Source of the DNA: Sphingomonas sp. CFBP 13720
Lineage (GTDB): Bacteria > Pseudomonadota > Alphaproteobacteria > Sphingomonadales > Sphingomonadaceae
DNA: 64,000 nucleotides
NCBI RefSeq assembly: GCF_014842075.1
Contig: NZ_JACYVA010000003.1
Span: 1-64,000 of the forward strand
Direction: 5' to 3'
The translations under genes and the position numbers were made by a program. This document shows, in pieces, positions 26,456 to 34,668 of the stretch. Each line of letters starts with the position of its first letter. Position 1 is the first letter of the stretch. A model generated the notes under the pieces. The model was not told the origin of the DNA, did not search any database, and was given only the letters and a program-made list of their open reading frames with translations.

Positions 26456-26831
26456 ACGCCAATTAGAAGGCTGCCGAATCCTCGTCGTCGAGGACGAGTA
26501 TCTGATCGCCGACGACCTGCGGCTGGCGCTGATCGACGCCGGGGCGGACGTGCTTGGCCCGGTTCCGACCGTCACTGCGGCGCAGTCGGTGCTCGCAGCG
26601 GAATCGCGGATCGATGCGGCGCTGCTCGACATCAATCTCGGCGGCACGATGGTCTTCGATCTCGCCGATGCACTGGAGGCGCGGTCGGTGCCGTTCGTGT
26701 TCGCCACCGGCTATGATGAATCGGCCATCCCCGAACGATTTTCCGCCGTTCCGCGGCTGGAAAAGCCGGTCAAGGCGCGCAACGTCCTTGCTACGCTCGG
26801 CCCGTTGCTGAACCGTCAGCCGAGTATGTGA
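26448..26831 (+). CDS. FAT GUY single-domain response regulator
   Basis: 127 residues, a receiver domain only. The acidic pair is E15/D16, the phosphoacceptor is D61 (LLDINLGG), the conserved Lys is K106 in EKPVK, and the segment VPFVFATGYD (residues 81-90) is the FAT GUY motif in place of the usual switch Thr region. In Sphingomonas such regulators relay phosphate from HRxxN kinases to the PhyR-NepR-EcfG stress cascade. GGGGGGAA precedes the start, and the first eight bases lie inside the kinase gene. It has no output domain. Confidence 0.92.
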   Translation: MSERQLEGCRILVVEDEYLIADDLRLALIDAGADVLGPVPTVTAAQSVLAAESRIDAALLDINLGGTMVFDLADALEARSVPFVFATGYDESAIPERFSAVPRLEKPVKARNVLATLGPLLNRQPSM

Positions 26832-26834
26832 TCG

Positions 26835-26857
26835 CGGCGGCGGCACTTCCGCCGCCG
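26835..26857. terminator. 9-bp GC hairpin between convergent genes
   Basis: CGGCGGCGG and CCGCCGCCG form a perfect stem around a 5-nt loop in the 43-bp gap between the response regulator (+) and the alcohol dehydrogenase (-). There is no T-tract. Confidence 0.55.
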
Positions 26858-26874
26858 GGAATCGGGATGGACGG

Positions 26875-27927
26875 TCATATCTCCAGTCCGACGAAGATCG
26901 CGCCGGTTTCTAGGCGGTTCTGCGCGGTTTCGAACGCGTCGTTGATCCGGTCCAGCGGGAAGCGGTGGGTGATGAGTTCCTGCGTCCGCAACTTGCCGCG
27001 CCTGAGCAGGTCCAGCACCATCACCTGTTCCGCATAAAGGTCGCGGAACGCGAAGCTGGCGCTGGGGATCAGGGTGATCTCCGACATCTGGATACGCTGC
27101 CATTCGAGCGGGATCGCCGTTTCGCCGTCTTCGAACCCGCCGACGATCACGACCTTGCCGCCGCGCCGGACCAGTCGCGTGGCGAGCGGCAGCGTCTGGG
27201 GCATCGACTCCCCGCCCGCACATTCGAACACGATATCGGCACCGCGATCCCCGGTCATCGCCCGGATCGCGGCCAGCGGGTCTTCCCGTTGCGAATGGAC
27301 GATCCGGTCGGCACCCAGCCGCTGCGCCAGATCGAGCGCATGCGGCACGGTATCGACGATCAGCACGTCCGCGCCGCTCGCCTTCGCCAGCATCAGCTGC
27401 CCGAGGCCGATTGGCCCGGAACCGATGATCGCGACCTGCGCGTTGATCGTCAGGCCCGACAGATGCTGGGCATGAAGCGCGACCGCGAAGGTGTCGAGCA
27501 GCGCCGCGTCATCATAGCCGACCGTGTCGGGCAGCTTGTGAAACTTGTGCTGCGGCCCGACCACCAGTTCGGCATAGGCGCGCGATACGCTGGCGCGACG
27601 GGTCGGATACAGATCGGGGCAGCGATTATACTGCTGCACCCGGCACCATTCGCATCGACCGCAGCCGAGTACCGATTCGATCAGCACCCGGTCCCCCACC
27701 GCGACGCGCGTCACGTCCGGCCCGACCTCCACGACGTCGCCCGCCAGTTCGTGACCCATGATGCAACAATGCAGTTCCTCCTCCGCCTTTTCCCAATGGC
27801 GCAGGTCGGTGCCGCAGATGCCCGCCATGCGGACCCGCGCCTTGACCCAGTCGCCAGCGGGAAGTTCCGGTGCATCGACGTTGGCGATTTCGAACCGTCC
27901 ATCGGCGGTCTTGCGGGCAGCTTTCAT
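26875..27927 (-). CDS. Zinc-dependent medium-chain alcohol/sugar dehydrogenase
   Basis: 350 residues. Catalytic zinc ligands lie in GICGTD and GHE, the structural zinc cluster is CGRCEWCRVQQYNRC, and the NAD-binding loop is GSGPIGLGQ. The layout is that of sorbitol/threonine-type dehydrogenases, which oxidise polyols or secondary alcohols. It overlaps the lactonase gene by 4 bp (ATGA), so the two form a unit: dehydrogenase product to lactone hydrolysis or the reverse order in an oxidative sugar pathway. The substrate is unknown. Confidence 0.9.
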   Translation of the reverse strand: MKAARKTADGRFEIANVDAPELPAGDWVKARVRMAGICGTDLRHWEKAEEELHCCIMGHELAGDVVEVGPDVTRVAVGDRVLIESVLGCGRCEWCRVQQYNRCPDLYPTRRASVSRAYAELVVGPQHKFHKLPDTVGYDDAALLDTFAVALHAQHLSGLTINAQVAIIGSGPIGLGQLMLAKASGADVLIVDTVPHALDLAQRLGADRIVHSQREDPLAAIRAMTGDRGADIVFECAGGESMPQTLPLATRLVRRGGKVVIVGGFEDGETAIPLEWQRIQMSEITLIPSASFAFRDLYAEQVMVLDLLRRGKLRTQELITHRFPLDRINDAFETAQNRLETGAIFVGLEI

Positions 27928-28913
27928 GGGGTTTCTCCGAGAAAGGCGGCGCCGGGCACGTCGGCGCGCGAGGCAACCGGACCGGCATCGAGCGGGAGCG
28001 CGGTGACGCCGCCGCTTTGTTCATGCGCAACCAACAGGTAATCGCCGTCGATCAGCAGGAAGCGCGGCGAGACGCCGCCGCTGGCCCGATGACCGATCGG
28101 GCGAACGTCACCACCCGCCCCGATCGCGAACGTCGCCACGCTGTCATGGCCGCGATTGGTGACGTAGAGCCGGTCGCCAGCGAGCAGAAGCGCGCCGGCA
28201 AGGCTGTCATCGTCAACGCCGTCCGGCAGGGTCGCAATGATCTGCCGCGCGATCAGCATGCCGTCCGCGCCGACATCCAGCACGGTCAGCGTCGAGGCAA
28301 GTTCGCTGACCAGATACAGGATCGGCAAGTCGGGATGAAACGCGATCTGACGCGGCCCGCTGCCCGGCGGGGCGGTATAGACGACCCGCGCGGTGCCGAG
28401 ACGGTCGCGACCGGGCGTGAAGGCGAGGACGCAATCGCTGCCCAGATCGGTGGCGTACAGCGTGCCATCGGGCGCAAAGCCGACCCAATGCGCGTGCGGC
28501 CCCTCCTGCCGATTGGCGACCGGTCCACTGCCGTCATGGCGATACCGATCCGGTGCCCCTACCGGCTTGCCGCGATCGTCGAGAGCGAACAGGGCGGTCG
28601 CACCGTCGCCGTAATTGGCGACGGCCAGCAGATCGGCCGCCGCGTTCAACGCCAGATGGCACGGAGCATCGCCGCCCGAAGCGAAACGCGCAACCTCTCG
28701 CCATTCTCGATCGGCATCCAGCACGACGATATCGCCCGCCGTTTCATCGACCAGATACCAACGGTCGCCGCGTCGTACCCCGCCCGACACGTTGCAGACC
28801 GACGCGATGATCCCGTCGACCGTCAGCCGACCGTCCGCATGGCATAGCCGGTACAGCCCGGCGGCTCCGGCGTCGGCATAGCCGCCTGCGATCAGCATGC
28901 GTTCGTGATCCAT
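27924..28913 (-). CDS. Beta-propeller lactonase (6-phosphogluconolactonase/Pgl-like family)
   Basis: 329 residues arranged as a seven-bladed propeller. Typical blade signatures are visible: PCHLALNAAADLLAVANYGDG, EGPHAHWVGFAPDGTLYATDLGSD, GPRQIAFHPDLPILYLVSEL and SLAGALLLAGDRLYVTNRGHDSV. It hydrolyses sugar lactones formed by dehydrogenases. The ATG at 28913 is preferred over 28952 since the first blade (MLIAGGYA) begins right after it and TTTTGGGG precedes it. It runs divergently from the MFS gene. Confidence 0.88.
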   Translation of the reverse strand: MDHERMLIAGGYADAGAAGLYRLCHADGRLTVDGIIASVCNVSGGVRRGDRWYLVDETAGDIVVLDADREWREVARFASGGDAPCHLALNAAADLLAVANYGDGATALFALDDRGKPVGAPDRYRHDGSGPVANRQEGPHAHWVGFAPDGTLYATDLGSDCVLAFTPGRDRLGTARVVYTAPPGSGPRQIAFHPDLPILYLVSELASTLTVLDVGADGMLIARQIIATLPDGVDDDSLAGALLLAGDRLYVTNRGHDSVATFAIGAGGDVRPIGHRASGGVSPRFLLIDGDYLLVAHEQSGGVTALPLDAGPVASRADVPGAAFLGETP

Positions 28914-28970
28914 CGCCCCAAAACTCCCCAACCACCGGATGGTGTCGAACAATCTTGTCCATTTTCAGGT

Positions 28971-28983
28971 ACATAAGTTATGT
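28971..28983. promoter_or_regulatory. Odd palindrome in divergent promoter region
   Basis: ACATAA-G-TTATGT lies midway between the lactonase start (28913, -) and the MFS start (29033, +), the place an operator for a shared regulator would be. No regulator gene is nearby. It is a prediction from symmetry only. Confidence 0.35.
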
Positions 28984-29032
28984 GTTCAGTCTAGTCCCGA
29001 ACCGTCACCCGCATTGGACGTTGCCAACCGTG

Positions 29033-30541
29033 ATGACGCTACTGCCGCAATCCGACCTGACGACGGAAGACCGCGAACGCGGCCTGCGACTGCTCGTCAC
29101 CGAAGCCGCCTTTTCCGGCGGTGCGGCGGCGCTGACCAGCGGCGTGATCCTGACCGCCTTCGCGCTGCATCTCGGCGCGTCGAACGTGATGGTCGGCGTG
29201 CTGGCGGCGACGCCGTTCCTGTCGCAACTGTTGCAACTGCCCGCGATCCAGATGGTCGAGCGGTGGCGGCGGCGAAAGCAGATCGCGGTCGTCACCAGCC
29301 TGATCGGTCGCATCATGCTGCTCGTGATGGCCGCGCTGGCATTTTCCGGCGGGACGGCGGCGTTGCTGGCGTTCCTTGCCGCGCAGATGGTGTTGTGCGG
29401 ACTGGGCGCGATCGGTGGTTGCGCTTGGAATGCATGGATGCGCGACCTGGCCCCCGAAGACCGGCTGGGCGAGGTGTTCGCCCGACGGACGGTCTGGCTG
29501 ACCGCGATCAGCCTGATACTGGGTCTGTGCGCCGCGCTCGCGCTCGACCGGACGGCGGCGGGATCGACCGCGCGCGACACGGTGTTCGCGGCGATGTTCG
29601 TGGCGGGTTGCATCACCGGGCTGATCAGCGCGCGGATGGTGGCGATGATGCCCGAACCGCTGATGGCGCCCGCCGCCGGTCCGATCGATCTGCGCGCGCT
29701 GCTGCGCCAGCCGCTGCACGATCGTAATTTCAGCCGGTTGCTGGTGTTCGTCGCCAGCTGGCAATTCGCGATCAACCTCGCCACGCCGTTCTTCACCGTG
29801 TTCATCGTCCGGCAGCTGCATTTCAACGTCAGTTTCGTGTTGTTGCTCAGCGTGGTCAGCCAGGTCGCCAATATCCTCGCGCTGCGGCTATGGGGTCGGT
29901 TGAGCGACCGGTTCGCGAACAAATCGGTGCTGGCGGTGTGCGCCCCCGCCTATATCCTCGCGATCGTCGCGATGATCGGTGCGTCGCAATTCGGCGACCG
30001 TACGGCGGTGAAATTGTGGCTGATCGCGCTGCATCTGGTAATGGGCGCGACGATCGCGGGCGTGACGCTGGCGAGTACCAACATCGCACTGAAACTGTCG
30101 CCCAAGGGGTCGGCGACCGCCTATGTCGCGACCAACGCGATCACGACGGCGGTCGCGGCCGGGCTGGCCCCGATCATCGGCGGGCTGCTGGCGCAGTTCT
30201 TCGCCGCGCGTCAGTTCGAACTCGTGGCGCGGTGGAGCGGCCCGAACGGAGTGCTGACGGTGCCGTTCGTGCTGACGGCATGGGACTTCTATTTCCTGCT
30301 GGCCGGGCTGATCGGCATCTATGCGATCCATCGCCTGTCGCTGGTCGAGGAACATGGCGAAATCGAGCGCCGGCAGATGGTCGGCCAGGTGCTGAACGAA
30401 ACGCGCCGGACGATCCGCAACATATCGTCGGTCGCCGGATTGCGCGCTGCGACGGATATTCCCGCCGCCCTGCTGCGCGACGCCCGCCTGCGCGTCCGGT
30501 TGCGGCGCGCGCAGGAAGCCCAGCGGCGGCGAACTTCGTAG
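29033..30541 (+). CDS. MFS transporter
   Basis: 502 residues, about twelve membrane helices and a long central loop. LWGRLSDRFANKSVL fits the MFS cytoplasmic-loop motif A region of the second half, preceded by WQFAINLATPFFTVFIV. The C-terminus is basic and hydrophilic. It sits between the dehydrogenase/lactonase pair and the 738-residue protein, which suggests sugar import or product export. The frame extends upstream to 28955 but the ATG at 29033 (MTLLPQSD) better fits a cytosolic N-terminus; no good ribosome site is visible for either. Confidence 0.85.
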   Translation: MTLLPQSDLTTEDRERGLRLLVTEAAFSGGAAALTSGVILTAFALHLGASNVMVGVLAATPFLSQLLQLPAIQMVERWRRRKQIAVVTSLIGRIMLLVMAALAFSGGTAALLAFLAAQMVLCGLGAIGGCAWNAWMRDLAPEDRLGEVFARRTVWLTAISLILGLCAALALDRTAAGSTARDTVFAAMFVAGCITGLISARMVAMMPEPLMAPAAGPIDLRALLRQPLHDRNFSRLLVFVASWQFAINLATPFFTVFIVRQLHFNVSFVLLLSVVSQVANILALRLWGRLSDRFANKSVLAVCAPAYILAIVAMIGASQFGDRTAVKLWLIALHLVMGATIAGVTLASTNIALKLSPKGSATAYVATNAITTAVAAGLAPIIGGLLAQFFAARQFELVARWSGPNGVLTVPFVLTAWDFYFLLAGLIGIYAIHRLSLVEEHGEIERRQMVGQVLNETRRTIRNISSVAGLRAATDIPAALLRDARLRVRLRRAQEAQRRRTS

Positions 30542-30549
30542 CACAGGTT

Positions 30550-30563
30550 AGCAACGCGTTGCT
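30550..30563. promoter_or_regulatory. Perfect 14-bp palindrome between MFS and 738-aa gene
   Basis: AGCAACGCGTTGCT is a perfect palindrome nine bases after the MFS stop and ~77 bp before the next start. Sequence symmetry of this kind is typical of LacI/GntR-type operators. No regulator gene of this sort is in the window. Confidence 0.4.
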
Positions 30564-30639
30564 TTCGAAGCACAATCAGGAACCGGTGCAGGTGTCGCGG
30601 CTTTGTCCGGCATCAAGAATTGCTGTTCGGAGGACCTAG

Positions 30640-32856
30640 ATGCACCAAATGGCGACTGCCGAGGCGCCGGCCGTCAGCCCGCATGTGCTGGCGCTGCGCG
30701 AGATGCTGCAGGACGGTTCCGCGCCGCTGACGCAGTTCGATGTCGGCGAACTGAGCGTCGCACTTCATGTCAGCGCCGATTCGGTGTTCGCGATCGTGCG
30801 GCGCGAACGGGCCGGGGGACTTGCGGTACGGGCCGCGTTCGTGCCGGCCCCGTTCACCTGCGAAGCGATCGACGCGGAGGACGGAGAGACCGCCCGGCTG
30901 CGCATCGTCAGCGCCATGGGCGAGCATCTCCTGTCGTTCCATGCCGATCGCGAGGCGCTGGAACGGTTGCGGATCGTCACCCGCTTCACCCCGTCGCGCG
31001 CCGTGGTGCTGCCGTTCATGCCGCGCGATCTCTATCCGCTGGGACGGCACGACGATCCATTGCGGGTCAAGGGCACGGTCGAGGCATCGCAGCGCGGCAT
31101 CAACACCGGCCTGCTCTATTTCCGCATCGACGACCCCGGTTTCGGCAACGTCCTGTATGTCCAGAACCTGACCCCGTCGAACGACTATTACCGCGCGACG
31201 GGCACGACGCCGCGCGAAAGCGTGGGCGGGGCGTGGCCCGAAATCGGCTATGCGCTGCCGACGCCATCGGCCAACGCCGACCCTGCCGAAGTATCGTTGC
31301 CGGCGGGACAGACGGTGACGCTGTCCGACACGATCCTCGTCTTTCGGCACGAAGCGCCGCCGCAGGAACGCGAATCCGCACGGCAGTTCGTCGAGATGCT
31401 GGCAGCAGTGTACGAAGTGCTCGACCTGCCCCCGGCCCAGTTTCGCGACTGGGCGGATCGCGCCGAACGCTCGGCGCACGATCTGGCGAACGCGCCGGAA
31501 GCGACGATCCGCCATTACGGGCATCGTTACATCCATCCTTATACCGCCGCCGAATATCCGGACATCATGGTCCAGATGTCGGTCATCACCGCGTTGCACC
31601 AATGGGGAAAGTGGCGCGGCGAAGCACACCCGCTCGAAGCCGAACTGAAGGCGGGACTGCGCAAATTCTACGATGCCGATCTGGGCACGCTGCGCCGCTA
31701 TCTGCCCAATGTCGGCAAGGACAAGGACGCCGACGCGGTCGATAGCTGGTATCTCTATCATCCGCTGCTCAACCTCGGCATCCTTGCGCTGGACGGCGAC
31801 GACCGGGCGCGCGCGCTGTTCCTCGACTCGATCGGTTATGCGGTACGGGCGGCGCGTCATTTCGACTATCACTGGCCGATCCAGTATCGGGTGACCGATT
31901 TCTCGGTCATCACCGATGCAGCAGCGGACGGTCGCGGACAGACCGATGTCGGCGGCATCTATGCGTGGATCATGTTGCAGGCGTTCGAACTGACCGACGA
32001 CAAGACCTATCTGGATGAGGCGCGGGCGGCGATCGACGCGGCGATGGGGTTGCGCTTCAACGTCAATTACCAGGCCAATCTGACGGCATGGGGTGCCGCC
32101 GCCTGCATGCGGCTGTGGCGGATCACCAACCGCGACGTCTATCGCGAACAGAGCTACGTCTATCTCGCCAGCTTCCTCCACAATGGCGTGATGTGGGACA
32201 GCAATATCGGCCATGCCGCGTCCTATGAGACGTTCATGGCAGTCACCTGTCTTCAGGACGCGCCGTACATGGCGATGTACGAGTGTTTCGACAGCTTCGT
32301 CGCGTTCGAGCAATATCTGAACGATGGCGGCCCCGATCTGGAACCGGGCGCGCGGATGCTGATCGGTGAATATTGCCGCTATGCGCTGTCGCGTGCGTGG
32401 TATTATTATCCCGACGCGCTGCCGGACGAGGCGATCGCCACCGAACAGCGCGATGCGAACGGCCATATCGACCGCGCCTTGTCCTTTCCGCTGGAGGATC
32501 TGTACCCCGATGGCCAGCAGGCCGGACAGGTCGGGCAGGAAGTCTATGGCGCGGGCGCGGCGTTCATCTTCACGTCGCGTGCGTTCCACCGGGTCGAGGG
32601 CGCCCCGTTCCAGCTTTATTGCGACCTGTTGCTGCGCGCGGTCGAACGGATCGGCGACCGGGCGCTGTCGATCCAGCTCGACGGTGGCGAAACGCGGACC
32701 GGCAGCCTCTACCTCGTCCGGCAAAAGCGCCGCACGCTGCCCGACAGCAACGTCCTGACGGCGGCGGGCGACCCGATCGCCCCGGAAACCGCCACCGCCG
32801 ACCGCATCACCTATCGCGTGCCCGCCAGCGGGCGCCTCATCCTGACGTGGGAATGA
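30640..32856 (+). CDS. Large alpha/alpha-barrel-like protein of unknown function
   Basis: 738 residues with no signal or membrane helix, so probably cytosolic. The first ~240 residues look beta-rich (LYFRIDDPGFGNVLYVQNLTPSNDYY), then residues ~260-650 are helical repeats with many aromatics (HYGHRYIHPYTAAEYPDIMVQ, AYSWYLY-like SWYLYHPLLN, HFDYHWPIQYRVTDF), as in six-hairpin glycosidase-type toroids. A short beta tail closes it. No family could be named. The ribosome site GGAGG is ideal. It overlaps the SDR gene by 4 bp, so the pair is a unit in a carbohydrate cluster; glycosidase, epimerase or lyase are all possible. Confidence 0.65.
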   Translation: MHQMATAEAPAVSPHVLALREMLQDGSAPLTQFDVGELSVALHVSADSVFAIVRRERAGGLAVRAAFVPAPFTCEAIDAEDGETARLRIVSAMGEHLLSFHADREALERLRIVTRFTPSRAVVLPFMPRDLYPLGRHDDPLRVKGTVEASQRGINTGLLYFRIDDPGFGNVLYVQNLTPSNDYYRATGTTPRESVGGAWPEIGYALPTPSANADPAEVSLPAGQTVTLSDTILVFRHEAPPQERESARQFVEMLAAVYEVLDLPPAQFRDWADRAERSAHDLANAPEATIRHYGHRYIHPYTAAEYPDIMVQMSVITALHQWGKWRGEAHPLEAELKAGLRKFYDADLGTLRRYLPNVGKDKDADAVDSWYLYHPLLNLGILALDGDDRARALFLDSIGYAVRAARHFDYHWPIQYRVTDFSVITDAAADGRGQTDVGGIYAWIMLQAFELTDDKTYLDEARAAIDAAMGLRFNVNYQANLTAWGAAACMRLWRITNRDVYREQSYVYLASFLHNGVMWDSNIGHAASYETFMAVTCLQDAPYMAMYECFDSFVAFEQYLNDGGPDLEPGARMLIGEYCRYALSRAWYYYPDALPDEAIATEQRDANGHIDRALSFPLEDLYPDGQQAGQVGQEVYGAGAAFIFTSRAFHRVEGAPFQLYCDLLLRAVERIGDRALSIQLDGGETRTGSLYLVRQKRRTLPDSNVLTAAGDPIAPETATADRITYRVPASGRLILTWE

Positions 32857-33593
32857 CCATGACCTATCAACCGACCGACCTTGCCGGCAAACGCATCCTG
32901 TTGACCGGTGGCACGACCGGCATCGGGCGTGCGACGCTGGCCCGGCTCGCGGCCGCCGACGCGCGGATCGTCACCTGTGGCCGTCACCAGGACGCGCTGA
33001 ACGACGCGCTGGCGCAGGCCGGCGGCGACGTCGCGGGCATCGCGGCGGACGTCGCGACCACCGACGGGATCGACGCGCTGTTCACCGCCGTCGACGACAC
33101 GCTGGGCGGGATCGACATGCTGGTCGCCTGCGCCGCGCTGGGTGCCGAACCGATCGATGCGATGGACGACCCTGACTGGCGCTATGTCGTCGACACCAAC
33201 CTCAGCGCCTATCTCGCCTGCGCGAAACACGCCATGGTGCGGATGGAAGCCAGCGGCGGAGGCCATCTGCTGTTCGTCGGATCGATCAGTACCGAGATCA
33301 AGGCAGTCGGCGAAAGCGTCTATGCCGCGACCAAGGCCGGGGTGCAGGCGTTCGCCGAAACGCTGCGCAAGGAAGTGGCGGAGCGCAACATCAAGGTCAG
33401 CGTGATCCAGCCCGGATCGGTCGATACCGACATGCAGCAATGCAGCCCCGACGAGAAACGCGCGGCGGTTGCGAACGGCGAAATGCTCGTCGCCGAGGAG
33501 ATTGCGGAGGCGATCGTCTTTACGCTGACCCGGTCCGCGACCTGCGACGTCGTCAACCTGCGGATCGAACCGCTGGTGCAGAAGACCAGCTAG
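32853..33593 (+). CDS. Short-chain dehydrogenase/reductase
   Basis: 246 residues. The Rossmann motif TGGTTGIG, the NAAxx-like element ACAALG (third residue varied), Ser of VGSIS and the YxxxK pair in YAATK are all present, so it is an active classical SDR. It starts ATGACC immediately inside the stop of the 738-residue gene (ATGA), so the two are translationally coupled. It probably oxidises or reduces a sugar intermediate made by the cluster. Confidence 0.9.
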   Translation: MTMTYQPTDLAGKRILLTGGTTGIGRATLARLAAADARIVTCGRHQDALNDALAQAGGDVAGIAADVATTDGIDALFTAVDDTLGGIDMLVACAALGAEPIDAMDDPDWRYVVDTNLSAYLACAKHAMVRMEASGGGHLLFVGSISTEIKAVGESVYAATKAGVQAFAETLRKEVAERNIKVSVIQPGSVDTDMQQCSPDEKRAAVANGEMLVAEEIAEAIVFTLTRSATCDVVNLRIEPLVQKTS

Positions 33594-33880
33594 GATCGTT
33601 GCGATCCTAGAGCGGTTTCCGATCAGGTTGGATCACCGGCACGGCGGTGATTTCGGTTCGGGGCAAGGCGCGAGGAGGGAGCGATGCTGAAGCATCGTGA
33701 CCGACGAGCAACGCCGCCGCGGATCGAAAGCGCCCCGCTGCGAAGCAGGCACCCGAAGGGCGATGACGGCGGTTCAAACTGATCGGAAACGCTCTAGGTT
33801 CGGGCGGGCGGCCCCCTGCCGCCCGCATCGCTCGCGCCGTCGCCGCCCCCCGGAACGGGTCCGGGCCGGGGCCATGGCGG
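33594..33880. other. Intergenic region holding MITE copy 2
   Basis: After the SDR stop comes the repeat at 33607-33797, then ~83 bp of GC-rich sequence without a gene or clear hairpin before the small basic protein gene ends at 33881. Confidence 0.4.
33607..33797. repeat. MITE-like element, copy 2 (191 bp)
   Basis: Highly similar to 12877-13068; only a handful of positions differ. Both ends are intact here: CTAGAGCGGTTTCCGATCAG at the left and its reverse complement (one base shorter) at the right, so the terminal inverted repeat is ~19 bp, with CTAG at each edge. No transposase is in the window. It separates the SDR from the small stress-type genes. Confidence 0.85.
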
Positions 33881-34189
33881 TCACTTCGCAGCGGCGTTGC
33901 GTTTTCGCGTGGCGGCCGCTTTCTTTGCAGAGGCGGAGCGATCGGCGGCGGACCGCTGCGCGGATGCCTCGCCGCCCTTCTTTCCGCCTGCTTGGGATGA
34001 CTCGTGGGTGTCGGGTTTCCCGCGACCAGAACCCGACTTGTTGCCGCCGCCGCTTTCCTTGTTGACGGTGGCCCATGCGCGACGCTCGGCCTCGTCCTTC
34101 GGCATGCCGCGATCTTCGTAGCCTTCCTCGATATGTTCGGCCTTGCGCTTCTGCTTGTCGGTGTATTTGTCCTTGTCACCCTGCGGCAT
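33881..34189 (-). CDS. Small basic stress-type protein, Lys/Gly-rich tail
   Basis: 102 residues. The N-terminal half (KYTDKQKRKAEHIEEGYEDRG, then DEAERRAWATVNKES) is a conserved helical segment common in short alphaproteobacterial proteins often labelled plasmid stabilization, although no toxin-antitoxin partner is here. The C-terminal half is low-complexity and basic (GGKKGG, KKAAATRKRNAAAK). AGGAAA precedes the ATG at 34189. It lies 19 bp after the 61-aa gene and is likely co-transcribed. It probably binds nucleic acid, which is inference. Confidence 0.8.
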   Translation of the reverse strand: MPQGDKDKYTDKQKRKAEHIEEGYEDRGMPKDEAERRAWATVNKESGGGNKSGSGRGKPDTHESSQAGGKKGGEASAQRSAADRSASAKKAAATRKRNAAAK

Positions 34190-34208
34190 CGTCGTTTCCT
34201 TTCGATCG

Positions 34209-34394
34209 TCAGCCTCGACCTTCGGTCGGTTTGGCGCGGATCTGCGCGCGCGAACGGACTTCGCGGGCCTGCGCCGCATACTCGATCGCGAGCAGGCGAT
34301 GCGCCGACGCTACGCCCGCGCTGGGGCTTTGCGCGGCGGCGGCCGCTTCTTCGCGCGCGCGACGTTCGTAATATTCCAGATTCTGCTCGTTCAT
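34209..34394 (-). CDS. Small helical hypothetical protein (61 aa)
   Basis: 61 residues starting MNEQNLEYYERRAREEAAAAAQS, then a short Gly/Ser break and HRLLAIEYAAQAREVRSRAQ, thus two amphipathic helices. GGAGAGG stands before the ATG at 34394. It is the first gene of a pair with the basic protein at 33881-34189 and faces the ferritin-like gene divergently. Confidence 0.75.
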   Translation of the reverse strand: MNEQNLEYYERRAREEAAAAAQSPSAGVASAHRLLAIEYAAQAREVRSRAQIRAKPTEGRG

Positions 34395-34668
34395 CGGCCT
34401 CTCCTCGGCACAGCAACTAACAGGACATATCGCGTATCCGCTTTTGATTCTTCTTAACATGGATATAGAAGCGGCACTGTGACATAACGATACGCGTTAA
34501 TCTGTAGCATATACTGCAATGTCACCGATTGCTTATATGGCGAGCCGTCCCAAATCTTAGTTAAATAGATTTATGCGGCCACAGAAAATCGAAACATCCT
34601 CCGATGACCGGCGTTGCTGTGGGGAAAGGTGGAAACAACCTGTTCCACTTGCAGGAGAACGCTTTCCC

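Noticed and set aside
33607..34416. Minus-strand frame running from the small basic protein region through MITE copy 2
   Set aside because: The same translated text appears over both MITE copies only because the DNA repeats; no start or ribosome site supports a gene.
34629..34648. GTGGAA/TTCCAC inverted repeat before the ferritin-like gene
   Set aside because: A 6-bp stem in the leader is too weak to call an operator or riboswitch.
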